This document shows positions 42,612 through 51,137 of a stretch of 64,000 nucleotides of DNA, in pieces. This DNA is from an uncultured Clostridia bacterium (lineage in GTDB: Bacteria > Bacillota > Clostridia > Christensenellales > Borkfalkiaceae), in assembly GCA_934254815.1 (NCBI GenBank), contig CAKQME010000001.1, positions 62,001 through 126,000 on the forward strand. The letters run 5' to 3'. Position numbers and translations under genes: made by a program. The first letter of the stretch is position 1. Each line of letters opens with the position of its first letter. The notes beneath the pieces are model-generated. The model was given only the letters and a program-made list of their open reading frames with translations, was not told the origin of the DNA and did no database searches.

Positions 42612-43091
42612 TTAATCTTTGTTCTTTTTGTCCGTCTCGTCGGTTTCGCCGTAAACTATATTTTTGTTTGATTTCATAAGTTCGGCGGAAAATTCGTTAA
42701 AACTGTTCTTGTCGATAATTATTCTGAGCGGCGAACCGTCTTTAAAAACTACCGTCAGAACGTCGGTTTTTACGTTTAATATAATACTTTCGGCTTCCTG
42801 AGTTTTGTATTTGTCGTTAAATAATCCGAGTCTTACTATAAGCGTTCCGCCGTCTACCTTGTAGTACGAATTTGTCAGCATCGCGATAATAAAGACCGCG
42901 CAGATTATCGGAAGAATAAGACAGAGTATTACGGAAATATAGTTGTATGCGCTTGCCGTGACTTCCGTCGACTGAAGAATGTTGATCAATCGTATAAGAT
43001 TTAAGACAAAACAGAGTATCGAAACCAGCGAAACCGCCGCTATCAATGCGGTTATGTAAACAGAACGCGTAAATTTATATCTGAATTTCAT
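42612..43091 (-). CDS. Two-span membrane protein with PH-like domain
   Basis: A 159-residue protein. Two membrane segments are at about residues 11-35 and 47-72. The C-terminal half (YYKVDGGTLIVRLGLFNDKY, then ESIILNVKTDVLTVVFKDG) resembles the bacterial PH-like bPH2/YdbS type domain. I start at the ATG at 43091 because GAGG lies 6 bases before it; an in-frame ATG at 43109 lacks this. The function is unknown. It is convergent with rpsI. Confidence 0.65.
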   Translation of the reverse strand: MKFRYKFTRSVYITALIAAVSLVSILCFVLNLIRLINILQSTEVTASAYNYISVILCLILPIICAVFIIAMLTNSYYKVDGGTLIVRLGLFNDKYKTQEAESIILNVKTDVLTVVFKDGSPLRIIIDKNSFNEFSAELMKSNKNIVYGETDETDKKNKD

Positions 43092-43171
43092 TTTAACCTC
43101 GTTTACCATCTGTGATTAAGCCTATTATACATTATTTTTTTGCTAAATGCAACCGCCCGCGCTTAATAAAA

Positions 43172-43200
43172 TTGCATTTTTCGGTCGAATATGTTAAAAT
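43172..43200 (+). promoter_or_regulatory. Promoter of the ABC-F gene, nearly leaderless
   Basis: TTGCAT (43172-43177), 17 bp, TAAAAT (43195-43200). The ATG at 43210 is 9 bases further, giving a leader of 3 bases or fewer. Confidence 0.6.
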
Positions 43201-43209
43201 TGTTGTATT

Positions 43210-44757
43210 ATGAGTATTCTTGAAATAAAAGGGCTGTCGCATAGGTATGACGACCGCGATTTATTCGTAAAATCCGACCTTACCGTTAATAACGGCGAGC
43301 ATATCGGCGTTGTCGGTCTTAACGGCGCGGGTAAATCTACGTTTATAAACATAGTCGCGGGTAAGTTGTTGCAGGACGACGGCGAAATAAAACGTTTGCC
43401 TAATATTCGTATAGGTTATCTCGATCAACACGCTACGCTCGATAAAACTCAGACCGTAATGGAATATTTGCGCGGAGCGTTTTCCTATCTCGACGAACTT
43501 AACGCCAAACTCGAAAAAATGTATAACGAGATGGGCGAAGCCGACGGAGATAAACTTAATGCGCTTATAGAAAAATCGGCAAAATTGCAGGAAAGGCTCG
43601 ATGATGCCGATTATTACGATTTAGACGCGCAGATAAAGAAAGTCGCTAACGGTTTAGGGGTTAATAAGTTCGGCTATGACGCGATTATCGGCACTTTGTC
43701 CGGCGGCGAAAGAGCTAAACTTATGCTTTCCAAATTACTTCTGGAACAGCAGGATTTAATGCTTCTCGACGAACCGACCAACTTTTTGGACGTCGAACAC
43801 GTCGAGTGGCTTGAGAAATATCTCAATTCGTATAAAAAGACTTTTCTTGTGATTTCGCACGATACTGCTTTTTTAAACGTCGTGGCGAGAACGATAGTCA
43901 GTATCGAAAACGGAATGATAAGAAAGTTTGCGGGCAATTATGATAAGTATCTTGAACAGCGCGAAATGCTCAATAAACAATACGAAGACAGCTATAATCG
44001 TCAGCAAGCCGAAATAAAGAAATTGCAGGATTATATCGACAGAAACGGCGCGAGGGCTTCCACCGCGAGTATGGCTAATTCGCGTAAAAAAATGCTCGGC
44101 AGAATCGAAGTTATGGCTAAGCCGCTCGTTGAAAAAGATTGCTCGTTCGGTTTCCCGTATACCGAACTTAATACAAAAGATATGCTTGTCGTAAAGGGGT
44201 TGAAAGTCGGTTACGACCGTCAACTTATACCTGCGGTCGATATGCACCTTAATTCGCGCGCCAAAGTTTGGATACGCGGTACTAACGGAGTCGGAAAGAC
44301 TACGCTTGTCAAGACCTTGCTTCGTAAAATTCCGTCGCTTGGCGGAACGTTTGTTTTTCATCCTGCGGCTAAAATCGGCTATATCGAGCAGGAATTGCAT
44401 TTCGATAACGGTAATTTGTCGGCTTACGGAGTGTATCTCGACGCGTTTCCTCATTCCTCGCAGAAAGAAATTCGCGCCGCGCTTGCGAAAGTCGGGCTTG
44501 ACGGCGAGTTGGCAACTAAGCCGGTCGATAAACTTTCGGGCGGAGAAATGATGCGTTTAAAACTTGCGATTACGGGCAAACAGTCGTCGAATATTCTTAT
44601 TTTGGACGAACCGACTAATCATCTCGATATAAAGGCGAAGAAAGCGTTGAAAGAAGCGTTATGCGCCTATGAGGGGGCGTTGTTGCTTGTAACGCACGAG
44701 CCTGAATTTGCCGACGGATTATGTACGGAAATTTTCGACGCGAAAGGCGCGATATGA
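43210..44757 (+). CDS. ABC-F family ATPase (ribosome-associated type)
   Basis: A 515-residue soluble protein with two ABC ATPase domains and no membrane part. The first has Walker A GLNGAGKSTF, signature LSGGERAKL and Walker B LLDEPTNFLD. A charged linker follows (about residues 240-300). The second has GTNGVGKTTL, LSGGEMMRL and LILDEPTNHLD. ABC-F proteins act on ribosomes in translation or confer antibiotic resistance. The subfamily cannot be fixed here. The short linker does not speak for a resistance type. No ribosome binding site is seen, in line with the promoter placed at the ATG. Confidence 0.92.
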   Translation: MSILEIKGLSHRYDDRDLFVKSDLTVNNGEHIGVVGLNGAGKSTFINIVAGKLLQDDGEIKRLPNIRIGYLDQHATLDKTQTVMEYLRGAFSYLDELNAKLEKMYNEMGEADGDKLNALIEKSAKLQERLDDADYYDLDAQIKKVANGLGVNKFGYDAIIGTLSGGERAKLMLSKLLLEQQDLMLLDEPTNFLDVEHVEWLEKYLNSYKKTFLVISHDTAFLNVVARTIVSIENGMIRKFAGNYDKYLEQREMLNKQYEDSYNRQQAEIKKLQDYIDRNGARASTASMANSRKKMLGRIEVMAKPLVEKDCSFGFPYTELNTKDMLVVKGLKVGYDRQLIPAVDMHLNSRAKVWIRGTNGVGKTTLVKTLLRKIPSLGGTFVFHPAAKIGYIEQELHFDNGNLSAYGVYLDAFPHSSQKEIRAALAKVGLDGELATKPVDKLSGGEMMRLKLAITGKQSSNILILDEPTNHLDIKAKKALKEALCAYEGALLLVTHEPEFADGLCTEIFDAKGAI

Positions 44758-44802
44758 TTTTATATGCCGATTTGACAGAACGGCATTGCGCCTGAATATA
44801 TA

Positions 44803-44851
44803 AAAACAATAATAAGCCCGTGGCTTTTTGCCACGGGCTTATTATTGTTTT
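44803..44851. terminator. Bidirectional terminator between the ABC-F gene and tRNA-Val
   Basis: A 22-bp perfect stem (44803-44824 with 44830-44851). Leftward it begins at the tRNA 3' CCA and ends in a T run. Confidence 0.88.
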
Positions 44852-44927
44852 GGTGGAGATAGCAGGACTCGAACCTGCGACCTTATGCATGTGAAGCACA
44901 CGCTCTAACCAACTGAGCCATACCTCC
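44851..44927 (-). tRNA. tRNA-Val (anticodon CAC)
   Basis: Read leftward from 44927 the sequence folds as a full cloverleaf: acceptor GGAGGTA with TATCTCC, D arm GCTC/GAGC, and anticodon stem TGTGC/GCATA. The anticodon loop TTCACAT gives anticodon CAC, reading valine GTG codons. The T arm is GCAGG/CCTGC with TTCGAGT. The 3' CCA is encoded. The discriminator base is A. Confidence 0.97.
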
Positions 44928-44940
44928 GAACTCTTCATAT

Positions 44941-44969
44941 ATCTTATCACGTTTTTAAATTTTTTTCAA
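44941..44969 (-). promoter_or_regulatory. Promoter of tRNA-Val
   Basis: Read leftward: TTGAAA (44969-44964), 17 bp, TAAGAT (44946-44941), 13 bases before the tRNA. Confidence 0.65.
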
Positions 44970-45110
44970 CTGTTTAAAGGGCGTTTTTTCCGCGTGTGAC
45001 AAAAAATATTATTTAACGCTAAAAACTCTTAAAATTTTGCGCTTAAATGATTGTAAAATTGAAATCGGCAATTAAAACTCGCGGTCGAACGGCTGCGGAA
45101 AGGAGTTTTT

Positions 45111-45899
45111 ATGGCGAGAAAAATCGTCGTTACGTCGGGCAAAGGCGGGGTCGGTAAAACGACCGTCGCGGGTAATCTCGGCGCAAGGCTCGGCGCGCTC
45201 GGAAAAAGAACTTGCGTTGTCGATCTCGATATGGGGCTTAATAATCTCGACGTTCTGACGGGAGTCGAGAATCTCGTCGTTTACGATCTTATCGATTGTC
45301 TTGATGGAAAGTGCCGCGCAAAGCAGGCGATTATCGAATGTCCGTCAAGTAAAAACACGTTCGTGTTGCCGTGCGTGAGAAACGCGGGTAAAACGGAAGT
45401 CTCCGCCGAGGCGCTCAAAGAACTGTACGGCGGATTGGATTCGTCTTTCGACTATATTATAACCGACTGTCCCGCCGGTATAGGCGACGGCTTTCGACTT
45501 GCGGTCGGTGTGTCCGACGAAGCGTTGGTCGTTACAACGCCGCAGATAACGAGTTTACGCGATGCCGATAAAGTGTCGTCTATTTTGCGCGGAGCGAAAT
45601 TAAATTCCGTAAAACTCGTGGTAAACAGGGCGCGGGGCGATCTGATAGCGGGCGGGGCGATGCTTTCGCCGGAAGAAATAGAAAAAACGTTGAGAGTTCC
45701 GCTTGTGGGGGTGATTCCCGATGACGACAGCGTGTTTTTGAATAATGCGGGTTTTATTCCGCCCGACGCTAAGAGTTATCGCGCGTTCAAATTGCTTGCC
45801 GGCAGCATTGCAGGCGGAAAGACGAAAATATTTAATTGTTCCGCGGGATATCGCGGATTTTTCGGATATATTAAAAGGAGAATAAAAAGCGAATTATGA
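45111..45899 (+). CDS. minD: Septum site-determining ATPase MinD
   Basis: A 262-residue deviant Walker ATPase that cycles on the membrane to place the division site. The deviant Walker A is GKGGVGKTT (residues 10-18), followed by VVDLDMGLNNLDVLTG. The Walker B region is DYIITDCPAGIG. The C-terminal segment GFFGYIKRRIKSEL is the amphipathic membrane-targeting helix. Length is normal (260-270). AAGGAG precedes the start. It overlaps minE by 4 bases. Confidence 0.95.
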   Translation: MARKIVVTSGKGGVGKTTVAGNLGARLGALGKRTCVVDLDMGLNNLDVLTGVENLVVYDLIDCLDGKCRAKQAIIECPSSKNTFVLPCVRNAGKTEVSAEALKELYGGLDSSFDYIITDCPAGIGDGFRLAVGVSDEALVVTTPQITSLRDADKVSSILRGAKLNSVKLVVNRARGDLIAGGAMLSPEEIEKTLRVPLVGVIPDDDSVFLNNAGFIPPDAKSYRAFKLLAGSIAGGKTKIFNCSAGYRGFFGYIKRRIKSEL

Positions 45900-46120
45900 A
45901 AAGTCAGACCGAACGCCTTAAACGGATAATAGAAAGCGACAGAATGAGTTTTACTGCCGAGGGAACGGAATTGATTATAAAAGATATAGGGTATGTATTA
46001 AACGATTATTTCAGTTTAAGGGATAAGCCGAGAATGAGTATAATACCGATAACGGGCGGGTATAAGGTGGTTATCGAGGTATTAGCCGATGCGGTGCGCA
46101 CCTTTGGAGTAATGCCTTGA
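45896..46120 (+). CDS. minE: MinE-like topological specificity factor, short at the N-terminus
   Basis: A 74-residue protein. RLKRIIESDRM matches the MinD-activating helix of MinE. The rest (IIKDIGYVLNDYF...GGYKVVIEVLA) matches the topological specificity domain. The usual N-terminal amphipathic membrane helix of about 10-13 residues is missing. It starts on the minD stop (ATGA overlap), so no longer form is possible without a non-ATG start inside minD. The last residues run into the repeat that begins GGCAACGTGACGTTGC right after the stop codon. Confidence 0.75.
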   Translation: MKSQTERLKRIIESDRMSFTAEGTELIIKDIGYVLNDYFSLRDKPRMSIIPITGGYKVVIEVLADAVRTFGVMP

Positions 46121-46122
46121 GG

Positions 46123-46165
46123 CAACGTGACGTTGCATCCGAATATTAGTCCGACCTAATATATT
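46123..46165 (-). repeat. GCAACGTGACGTTGC palindrome repeat after minE
   Basis: It starts next to the minE stop codon and continues as CCGAATATTAGTCCGACC. The same sequence, inverted, is in the 20.87 kb cluster, and the palindrome recurs twice at 56.1 kb. Confidence 0.7.
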
Positions 46166-46171
46166 TTTGTT

Positions 46172-46474
46172 ATTCTGTCAATATTCTATTGCTTTCCCCT
46201 TCGGGGAGAGTGTGTTTTACGAGCAAAGCGAGTAAAAGACGAGAGAGGACTTGCTTTAACTTAAATTCGGTTAGTTTTTGATTTAAATGACCTCTATCGT
46301 CGGCTACGCCGACACTTTCCCCGTCGGGGAAAGCAAGAAATTTAGATTGAGGTTATTTACCTCTAAAGCCAAAAATGAATTTTTTACTGCCTCAAACTAT
46401 TATTTAAACGCCTAGAGGTTTAAGCGCCGAATAGTCAGCGAAGAATCCCACCGAAAATATTACTGTCATTCTGA
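46172..46474 (+). repeat. 303-bp non-coding element, left copy (inverted relative to 51942-52244)
   Basis: It matches the reverse complement of 51942-52244 over the same 303 bases with only about two or three visible differences. It contains several hairpins, for example TTTCCCC/GGGGAAA and GTCGGC/GCCGAC. I see no gene in it. One end reads ATTCTGTCAATATTC, the other ACTGTCATTCTGA. Confidence 0.85.
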
Positions 46475-46950
46475 ACGAAGTGAAGAATCCCACTGAAAAA
46501 GTGCGGACTACTTGACACGGTGGGATATTTCGCTCGCGCTCAATATGACAGAAAAAAATAAACAAAGTATGTCTTTCTGAACGAAGTGAAGAATCCCACC
46601 GAAAAAGCACGGACTATTTGTCCAATGGGATATTTCGCTTACGCTCAATATGACAGAAAAAAATAAACAAAGTATGTCATTCTGAGTGAAACGAAGAATC
46701 CCACTGAAAAAGCACGGACTACTTGACACGGTGGGATATTTCGCTAACGCTCAATATGACAGAAAAAAATAAACAAAGTATGTCATTCTGAGTGAAACGA
46801 AGAATCCCACTGAAAAAGTGCGGACTACTTGACACGGTGGGATATTTCGCTTGCGCTCAATAAGACAGAAAAAAATAAACAAAGTATGTCTTTCTGAACG
46901 AAGTGAAGAATCCCACCGAAAAGGGTCGGAGTAAATATGCGGTCGGATAA
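46464..46950 (+). repeat. Tandem 106-bp repeats, four and a half copies
   Basis: Units start at 46464, 46570, 46675, 46781 and 46887, so the period is 105-106 bp. Each has an arm TGTCATTCTGAGTGAAACG and a partly complementary arm ending CGCTCAATATGACA, with a variable centre, then the spacer AGAAAAAAATAAACAAAGTA. The apparent short open frames are shadows of the repeat. Confidence 0.85.
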
Positions 46951-47301
46951 AACTCCGGGCTGTCAACGCAACATTTCACGGGCAAATATAAGCGCGGGTA
47001 ACTGCCTTGTAAAGCTTTATTTGTACACAATGGCAAAAACGCTGTGGATACACTGTGGATAGCCTGTTGATAACTAAAATCATACATGAAAATACATAAA
47101 TTTTTGTGATTTGGCAATAAAAAACAATTCTTTGAAAGTATAAAATCGAATGTAAAAAATTAACTGAATTGTAAGCTCGGGTAACAAACGAATATTCATT
47201 ATTATATAATATAAGAGAGTAAAAAATTCGTCGCTATAAAACATAAAACCGAAAAAAAAATAGTTTCACAATAAATTAAATAAAAATTTGAGTTAAAATA
47301 G
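46951..47301. other. AT-rich gene-free stretch with DnaA-box-like sites
   Basis: About 350 bases between the tandem repeats and the next promoter. Three sites of the type TGTGGATAA lie at 47043-47051, 47054-47062 and 47065-47073, exactly 11 bp apart, each with 8 of 9 consensus bases. A strongly AT-rich sequence (47075-47300) follows. This is the arrangement of DnaA-bound origins or DnaA-controlled promoters. Confidence 0.45.
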
Positions 47302-47330
47302 TTGACAATCACTATTAAATGAGTTAAAAT
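47302..47330 (+). promoter_or_regulatory. Promoter of the 1146-residue lipoprotein
   Basis: TTGACA (47302-47307), 17 bp, TAAAAT (47325-47330). A leader of about 174 bases follows, with a GTTG...CAAC hairpin near 47350-47373 and GAGAGCCTTTCTC near 47391; it ends in AGAAGGAGA. Confidence 0.7.
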
Positions 47331-47510
47331 GATAATTACAAAAGGGCGTGTTGTCTGTTTTTGTCCACAACTAAGGCACAGTTGACGGACGAGAGCCTTT
47401 CTCGGGAGGTATCAGAGTGAGATGAGCATGAGTTTGATTTGATAAACAACGAGAAGCAACAAACACACAAACATTGTACAAATTAAAAAATTTTTAGAAG
47501 GAGAAAAAAA

Positions 47511-50500
47511 ATGGCTAAAAGATTTGCAAAATGGCTTACAGTTATCTGTATAGTCTGTTGCATGGCAATGGTTTTCGCATTTACCGGTTGTAAGACCGAA
47601 TCTGCGAGAAAAGAACTGACGTCTGTCACTATTAACGACGCCGGACACTTGATCGCCACTTATGAAGATGAATCCCAAGAGGATCTCGGTTTAGTTAAGG
47701 GCGCTCAGGGTGAGAAGGGCGACAAGGGTGACAACGGCAAAGATGGTACTGATGGAATAGGTATAGTTAAAGCCGGGCTTAATGCTGATGGCGAATTAGA
47801 AATTACTTATTCTGACAATACCACTAAGAAAGTTGGTCCTGTAAAAGGTAAAGATGGTGCTGATGGTAAAGACGGAAAGGGTGTTACCTCGATAGTCTCT
47901 GCTGAAAACGGTGAAATTACCATTACATACACCGATGGTACAACAGGTAAACTTGGTACGTTGAAGAGCATTAAGTCGACCGAGTATAAAGATGGTAAGC
48001 TTGTTGTTACTTATAACGATGGAACGAAAGACGAAGTTGCACTTAAAGGTGTTCTTGATCTTAGCGTAAATGAGGCAGGCAAGCTTGTTGTTACGTTCTA
48101 TGATGGTTCGACTAGAGAACTTGGCATTTCTACCGGTGCTAAATGTGAGCATACTGAAATTGCAAGTGAAGCAACCGTAAAACCTGCAAGCTGTGCTGAA
48201 GAAGGTATTAAGCTTGTCGTTTGTAAAGATTGTGGTGCTGTTTTAACTCAATCCATTGAAAAAGATGCAGAGGCTCACGGTAAATGGGAATTCGACCGTG
48301 ATGTTAAACCTGGCGATGTTAAAATGGTTCAGTTAGATAACGGTATGATAACCTATGAGAAAGCGGATTCTGGTGCTACTGGTTATGTACTTAAGACTAA
48401 ATATGCTTATGGCAAGATGACGAATCTTGAATATACGTCTGGCGGCTGTATTGAAGCGACTTGCGAGTTGTGCCAAGGTGTTATTGCTCCCGGTCATGTT
48501 GAAATAGAAAATTGGGTACCTGTTCTTATCGAACAATCTGTAGCGAATGTATGTGAGGAAACTCACCCCACTTACTACACTTGCCCGAATTGTAAGGCAG
48601 TATTCCTTTATGTCGAAGAAAGTGAACTTAATAAGAAATTTACAGAGATCGATAAGACTAAGGCTTCTGCAAAATATACGGGTAACAACTTTATCTATGT
48701 TGAATCTGTTCCTGCTGCAGGACATCAGTATAAGGTTACGGCAACTGAAAAGGATAATACAGGAAAGTATAAGATAACGCTTACTTGTCAGCGTGCAGGT
48801 TGCAATAAAGTTATCAAACCTTATGCAACAAAAGAATCTCAGAAGCAGGCTACTTGTAAAGAGGGTGGATCTTCAATCTATAAATACACTTACAAGAACT
48901 ATGTAAAGGGTATTTTAACGGATGTTACAGAGACTATTGAACTTGAGAAAGTAGATAAAACGACTAATCATACTGTTGGTAAGATGGCTGATGGTACACT
49001 TCTTCAAATTAAAGCAAATGAGACAAAAGAGTTTAATGACGTAATTAAACCTTTCGTGGATAAAAAGATCATTCGTTGGAATGAGGGAATGCCGGCTGAT
49101 TGTGCAACTCACCAACTTGCGGTATTTGAATGTACTGTTTGTAATGAACCTATAGTATTCAGCCTTTCCGGTGAACATACTTTAGGCGAAGAGAAAAAAT
49201 TTGACGGTAAATGTACTGCTGATTCCTATGATTATAAAGAGTGCATTAACTGTGAATACGTTTATAAGTATAATATAGTTAAAGCCCAGGGTCATAATTA
49301 TATCTACAAGGCAAATACATTAAATGAGGATAAAACTGAGTTTACAGCTATTTGTACTAAGTGCAATGAAACTGTAACTGCTGAAGTCGCAAAGGCAGAG
49401 CCTCATGATGCGGAAAATTGCAAAGAGAAATATTATACTACTTATACAAGCAAACCTATTGACAACGGTCTTGGAAAAACACAAGTTGTAACGTTCAAAG
49501 TAGTTGATGAAACAAGAAAGATGCTTCATACTTTCAGTAAGGACGGTGTTGTTGTTAAGGTTAACACAGTAGATAAGTATGAATATACTGAAAACATTGA
49601 TGTACTCTTTGCTGCAAATGTTTTGAGATGGAATGAAGGAACTCCTGCAACCTGCTCTGATTATATGTTTGCAGTAGGTCTCAAATGTGATGTTTGTCAA
49701 GAACCGGTTGTATTTAGCCTTTCGGGTAAACATAATTACGGTACTAACCCTGAAGTAGAACATGAAGGAACTTGTACGACTCGTTCTTATACTACTAAGA
49801 AGTGTGATACTTGTGGTGTTGATATTGAACAGACAGCTACTGATGCTAAGGGTCATAAATTTGTTCCTGTAACGGAATCTTTCAATGCATTTAAAGCTGC
49901 TCCTGCTGATGGTGCAAGTGTAACTTTCAAATGTAGTGATTGTAATGAAACTATTACGTTGATAGCTAAAGCTGGTAAGCCTGTTACAAGTGAAAAAGGT
50001 TGTAGTATAACGACAACAACTAAGTATGAATTCAAGACTGCTGCTGGTGTTGATTATACTTATCAAGTTGAACAGGGTATCAAAGTAAATAATGCAATAG
50101 TTAAGAAAACTTTGACTTTCAAGTATGCTTATGATAATGCCGTAACTGTTGGTGACCATTTAGTTGGAAAGATCAATAATCAAACAATTAGACTTAAAGC
50201 TAATGCTGAAGTTGAGTTCAATGCTAATTATGAAGAATTCCTTAAATCTAATGTAATTAGATGGAACGAAGGTCAGCCTGCTGCATGTAATGTTAAGAAT
50301 TTCGCGGTATTTACTTGTGGTGATTGTGGTGAAGTTATAGTTATTAAACTTTCTGGCAAACATGATCTTACTGGTGCTGTAACTCCTGCAACTTGCACGA
50401 CTGCTGAGAAGACGGCTTGCGTAGATTGTGGAACTTTGGTTGAGACTGCTTCTGCGCTTGGTCATGACTATGGTGAATGGGTTATAAAGGGTGAAACTGT

Positions 50501-50951
50501 AATAGCAACAGATGCCAATGGAGCATTAGTTGTAACTCATGTTGGTTATGCTGAAAGTCAGTGTTCTAGATGCTCTGCAACTTTGTCTACAGTAGATAAT
50601 CAGAAATATACAACTACAAATCATAAAGGTTATCAGCTTACTGGTGAAGTTAAACCTACTTGTGGGGCTGATGGTAAAGTTGTCGTTGAGTTCTGGTATG
50701 GCGATGGCGTGACTGCTGATAAGAAAGTTGCTTCTACGACTATAACTCTTCCGAAGTTGAGTTCGCATAAGACTGCTATAGCGGATGCTAAGAAGTGGGT
50801 TAAGTACTATGATGGTGCTAATTTCAATTTGGCTTACTATTGCGAAGGCTGCTGGCAGTTTATAGTTGTCAAGTCTGGTACTCAAACAGAAGTTAATGAC
50901 TATATTAAGAATGAGTTAAAGCTTCCTACTAACGTTATAGAAAGTAAATAA
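47511..50951 (+). CDS. Surface lipoprotein with collagen-like and Cys-ribbon repeats
   Basis: An 1146-residue protein, not recognised by name. The signal ends with a lipobox-like TGC (C27). Seven collagen-type GXY triplets follow (residues 64-84), then a second short group (about 115-125). The region to about 215 has beta repeats of the kind ITYTDGTTGKLG / VTYNDGTKDEV. The rest carries CxxC pairs and three copies of a module starting R-W-N-E-G and ending SLSGKH or KLSGKH, separated by GH-Y segments. No LPXTG motif is present. The gene favours GCT, GTT, GGT and AAG codons, unlike neighbours but like the ribosomal genes. It is either foreign or very highly expressed. Confidence 0.85.
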   Translation: MAKRFAKWLTVICIVCCMAMVFAFTGCKTESARKELTSVTINDAGHLIATYEDESQEDLGLVKGAQGEKGDKGDNGKDGTDGIGIVKAGLNADGELEITYSDNTTKKVGPVKGKDGADGKDGKGVTSIVSAENGEITITYTDGTTGKLGTLKSIKSTEYKDGKLVVTYNDGTKDEVALKGVLDLSVNEAGKLVVTFYDGSTRELGISTGAKCEHTEIASEATVKPASCAEEGIKLVVCKDCGAVLTQSIEKDAEAHGKWEFDRDVKPGDVKMVQLDNGMITYEKADSGATGYVLKTKYAYGKMTNLEYTSGGCIEATCELCQGVIAPGHVEIENWVPVLIEQSVANVCEETHPTYYTCPNCKAVFLYVEESELNKKFTEIDKTKASAKYTGNNFIYVESVPAAGHQYKVTATEKDNTGKYKITLTCQRAGCNKVIKPYATKESQKQATCKEGGSSIYKYTYKNYVKGILTDVTETIELEKVDKTTNHTVGKMADGTLLQIKANETKEFNDVIKPFVDKKIIRWNEGMPADCATHQLAVFECTVCNEPIVFSLSGEHTLGEEKKFDGKCTADSYDYKECINCEYVYKYNIVKAQGHNYIYKANTLNEDKTEFTAICTKCNETVTAEVAKAEPHDAENCKEKYYTTYTSKPIDNGLGKTQVVTFKVVDETRKMLHTFSKDGVVVKVNTVDKYEYTENIDVLFAANVLRWNEGTPATCSDYMFAVGLKCDVCQEPVVFSLSGKHNYGTNPEVEHEGTCTTRSYTTKKCDTCGVDIEQTATDAKGHKFVPVTESFNAFKAAPADGASVTFKCSDCNETITLIAKAGKPVTSEKGCSITTTTKYEFKTAAGVDYTYQVEQGIKVNNAIVKKTLTFKYAYDNAVTVGDHLVGKINNQTIRLKANAEVEFNANYEEFLKSNVIRWNEGQPAACNVKNFAVFTCGDCGEVIVIKLSGKHDLTGAVTPATCTTAEKTACVDCGTLVETASALGHDYGEWVIKGETVIATDANGALVVTHVGYAESQCSRCSATLSTVDNQKYTTTNHKGYQLTGEVKPTCGADGKVVVEFWYGDGVTADKKVASTTITLPKLSSHKTAIADAKKWVKYYDGANFNLAYYCEGCWQFIVVKSGTQTEVNDYIKNELKLPTNVIESK

Positions 50952-50973
50952 GTTACTTTAACTAAATAAAACC

Positions 50974-51006
50974 GGGCGAGGGTTGTAAAACCCCCGCTCG
51001 ATTTTT
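50974..51006 (+). terminator. Terminator of the 1146-residue lipoprotein gene
   Basis: An 11-bp stem with one mismatch (50974-50984 with 50989-50999), followed by ATTTTTAT. Confidence 0.75.
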
Positions 51007-51075
51007 ATATTTATTTTTTCAGTTCGCTTATTTGTAGGTTAATACTTATTTTAGTTGATTATATATGCATAATAA

Positions 51076-51110
51076 TTGACAATTTACATATAATAGAGTA
51101 TACTATATGT
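51076..51110 (+). promoter_or_regulatory. Promoter and inverted repeat of the toxin-antitoxin operon
   Basis: TTGACA (51076-51081), 17 bp, TATACT (51099-51104). ACATATA (51086-51092) and TATATGT (51104-51110) are inverted arms over the spacer and -10 box, consistent with autorepression by the antitoxin. Confidence 0.7.
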
Positions 51111-51137
51111 ATAAATAAGTATAAAAGGAGATTTGAT

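Noticed and set aside
44615..44950. Leftward open frame of 111 residues
   Set aside because: It runs through the tRNA-Val gene and the terminator; the WLSWLERVLHM type sequence is the usual artefact of translating a tRNA.
46464..46950. Possible CRISPR array
   Set aside because: The repeated unit is 106 bp and conserved throughout with no unique spacers of constant length, and no cas gene is present.
46404..47117. Several overlapping leftward open frames with similar phenylalanine-rich products
   Set aside because: They are translations of the 106-bp tandem repeat; they lack ribosome binding sites and their similarity only reflects the repeat period.
47043..47340. The chromosomal origin oriC
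   Set aside because: No dnaA, dnaN, rpmH or gidA is nearby; the box cluster is small and lies inside a repeat-bracketed segment, so only a local role is proposed.
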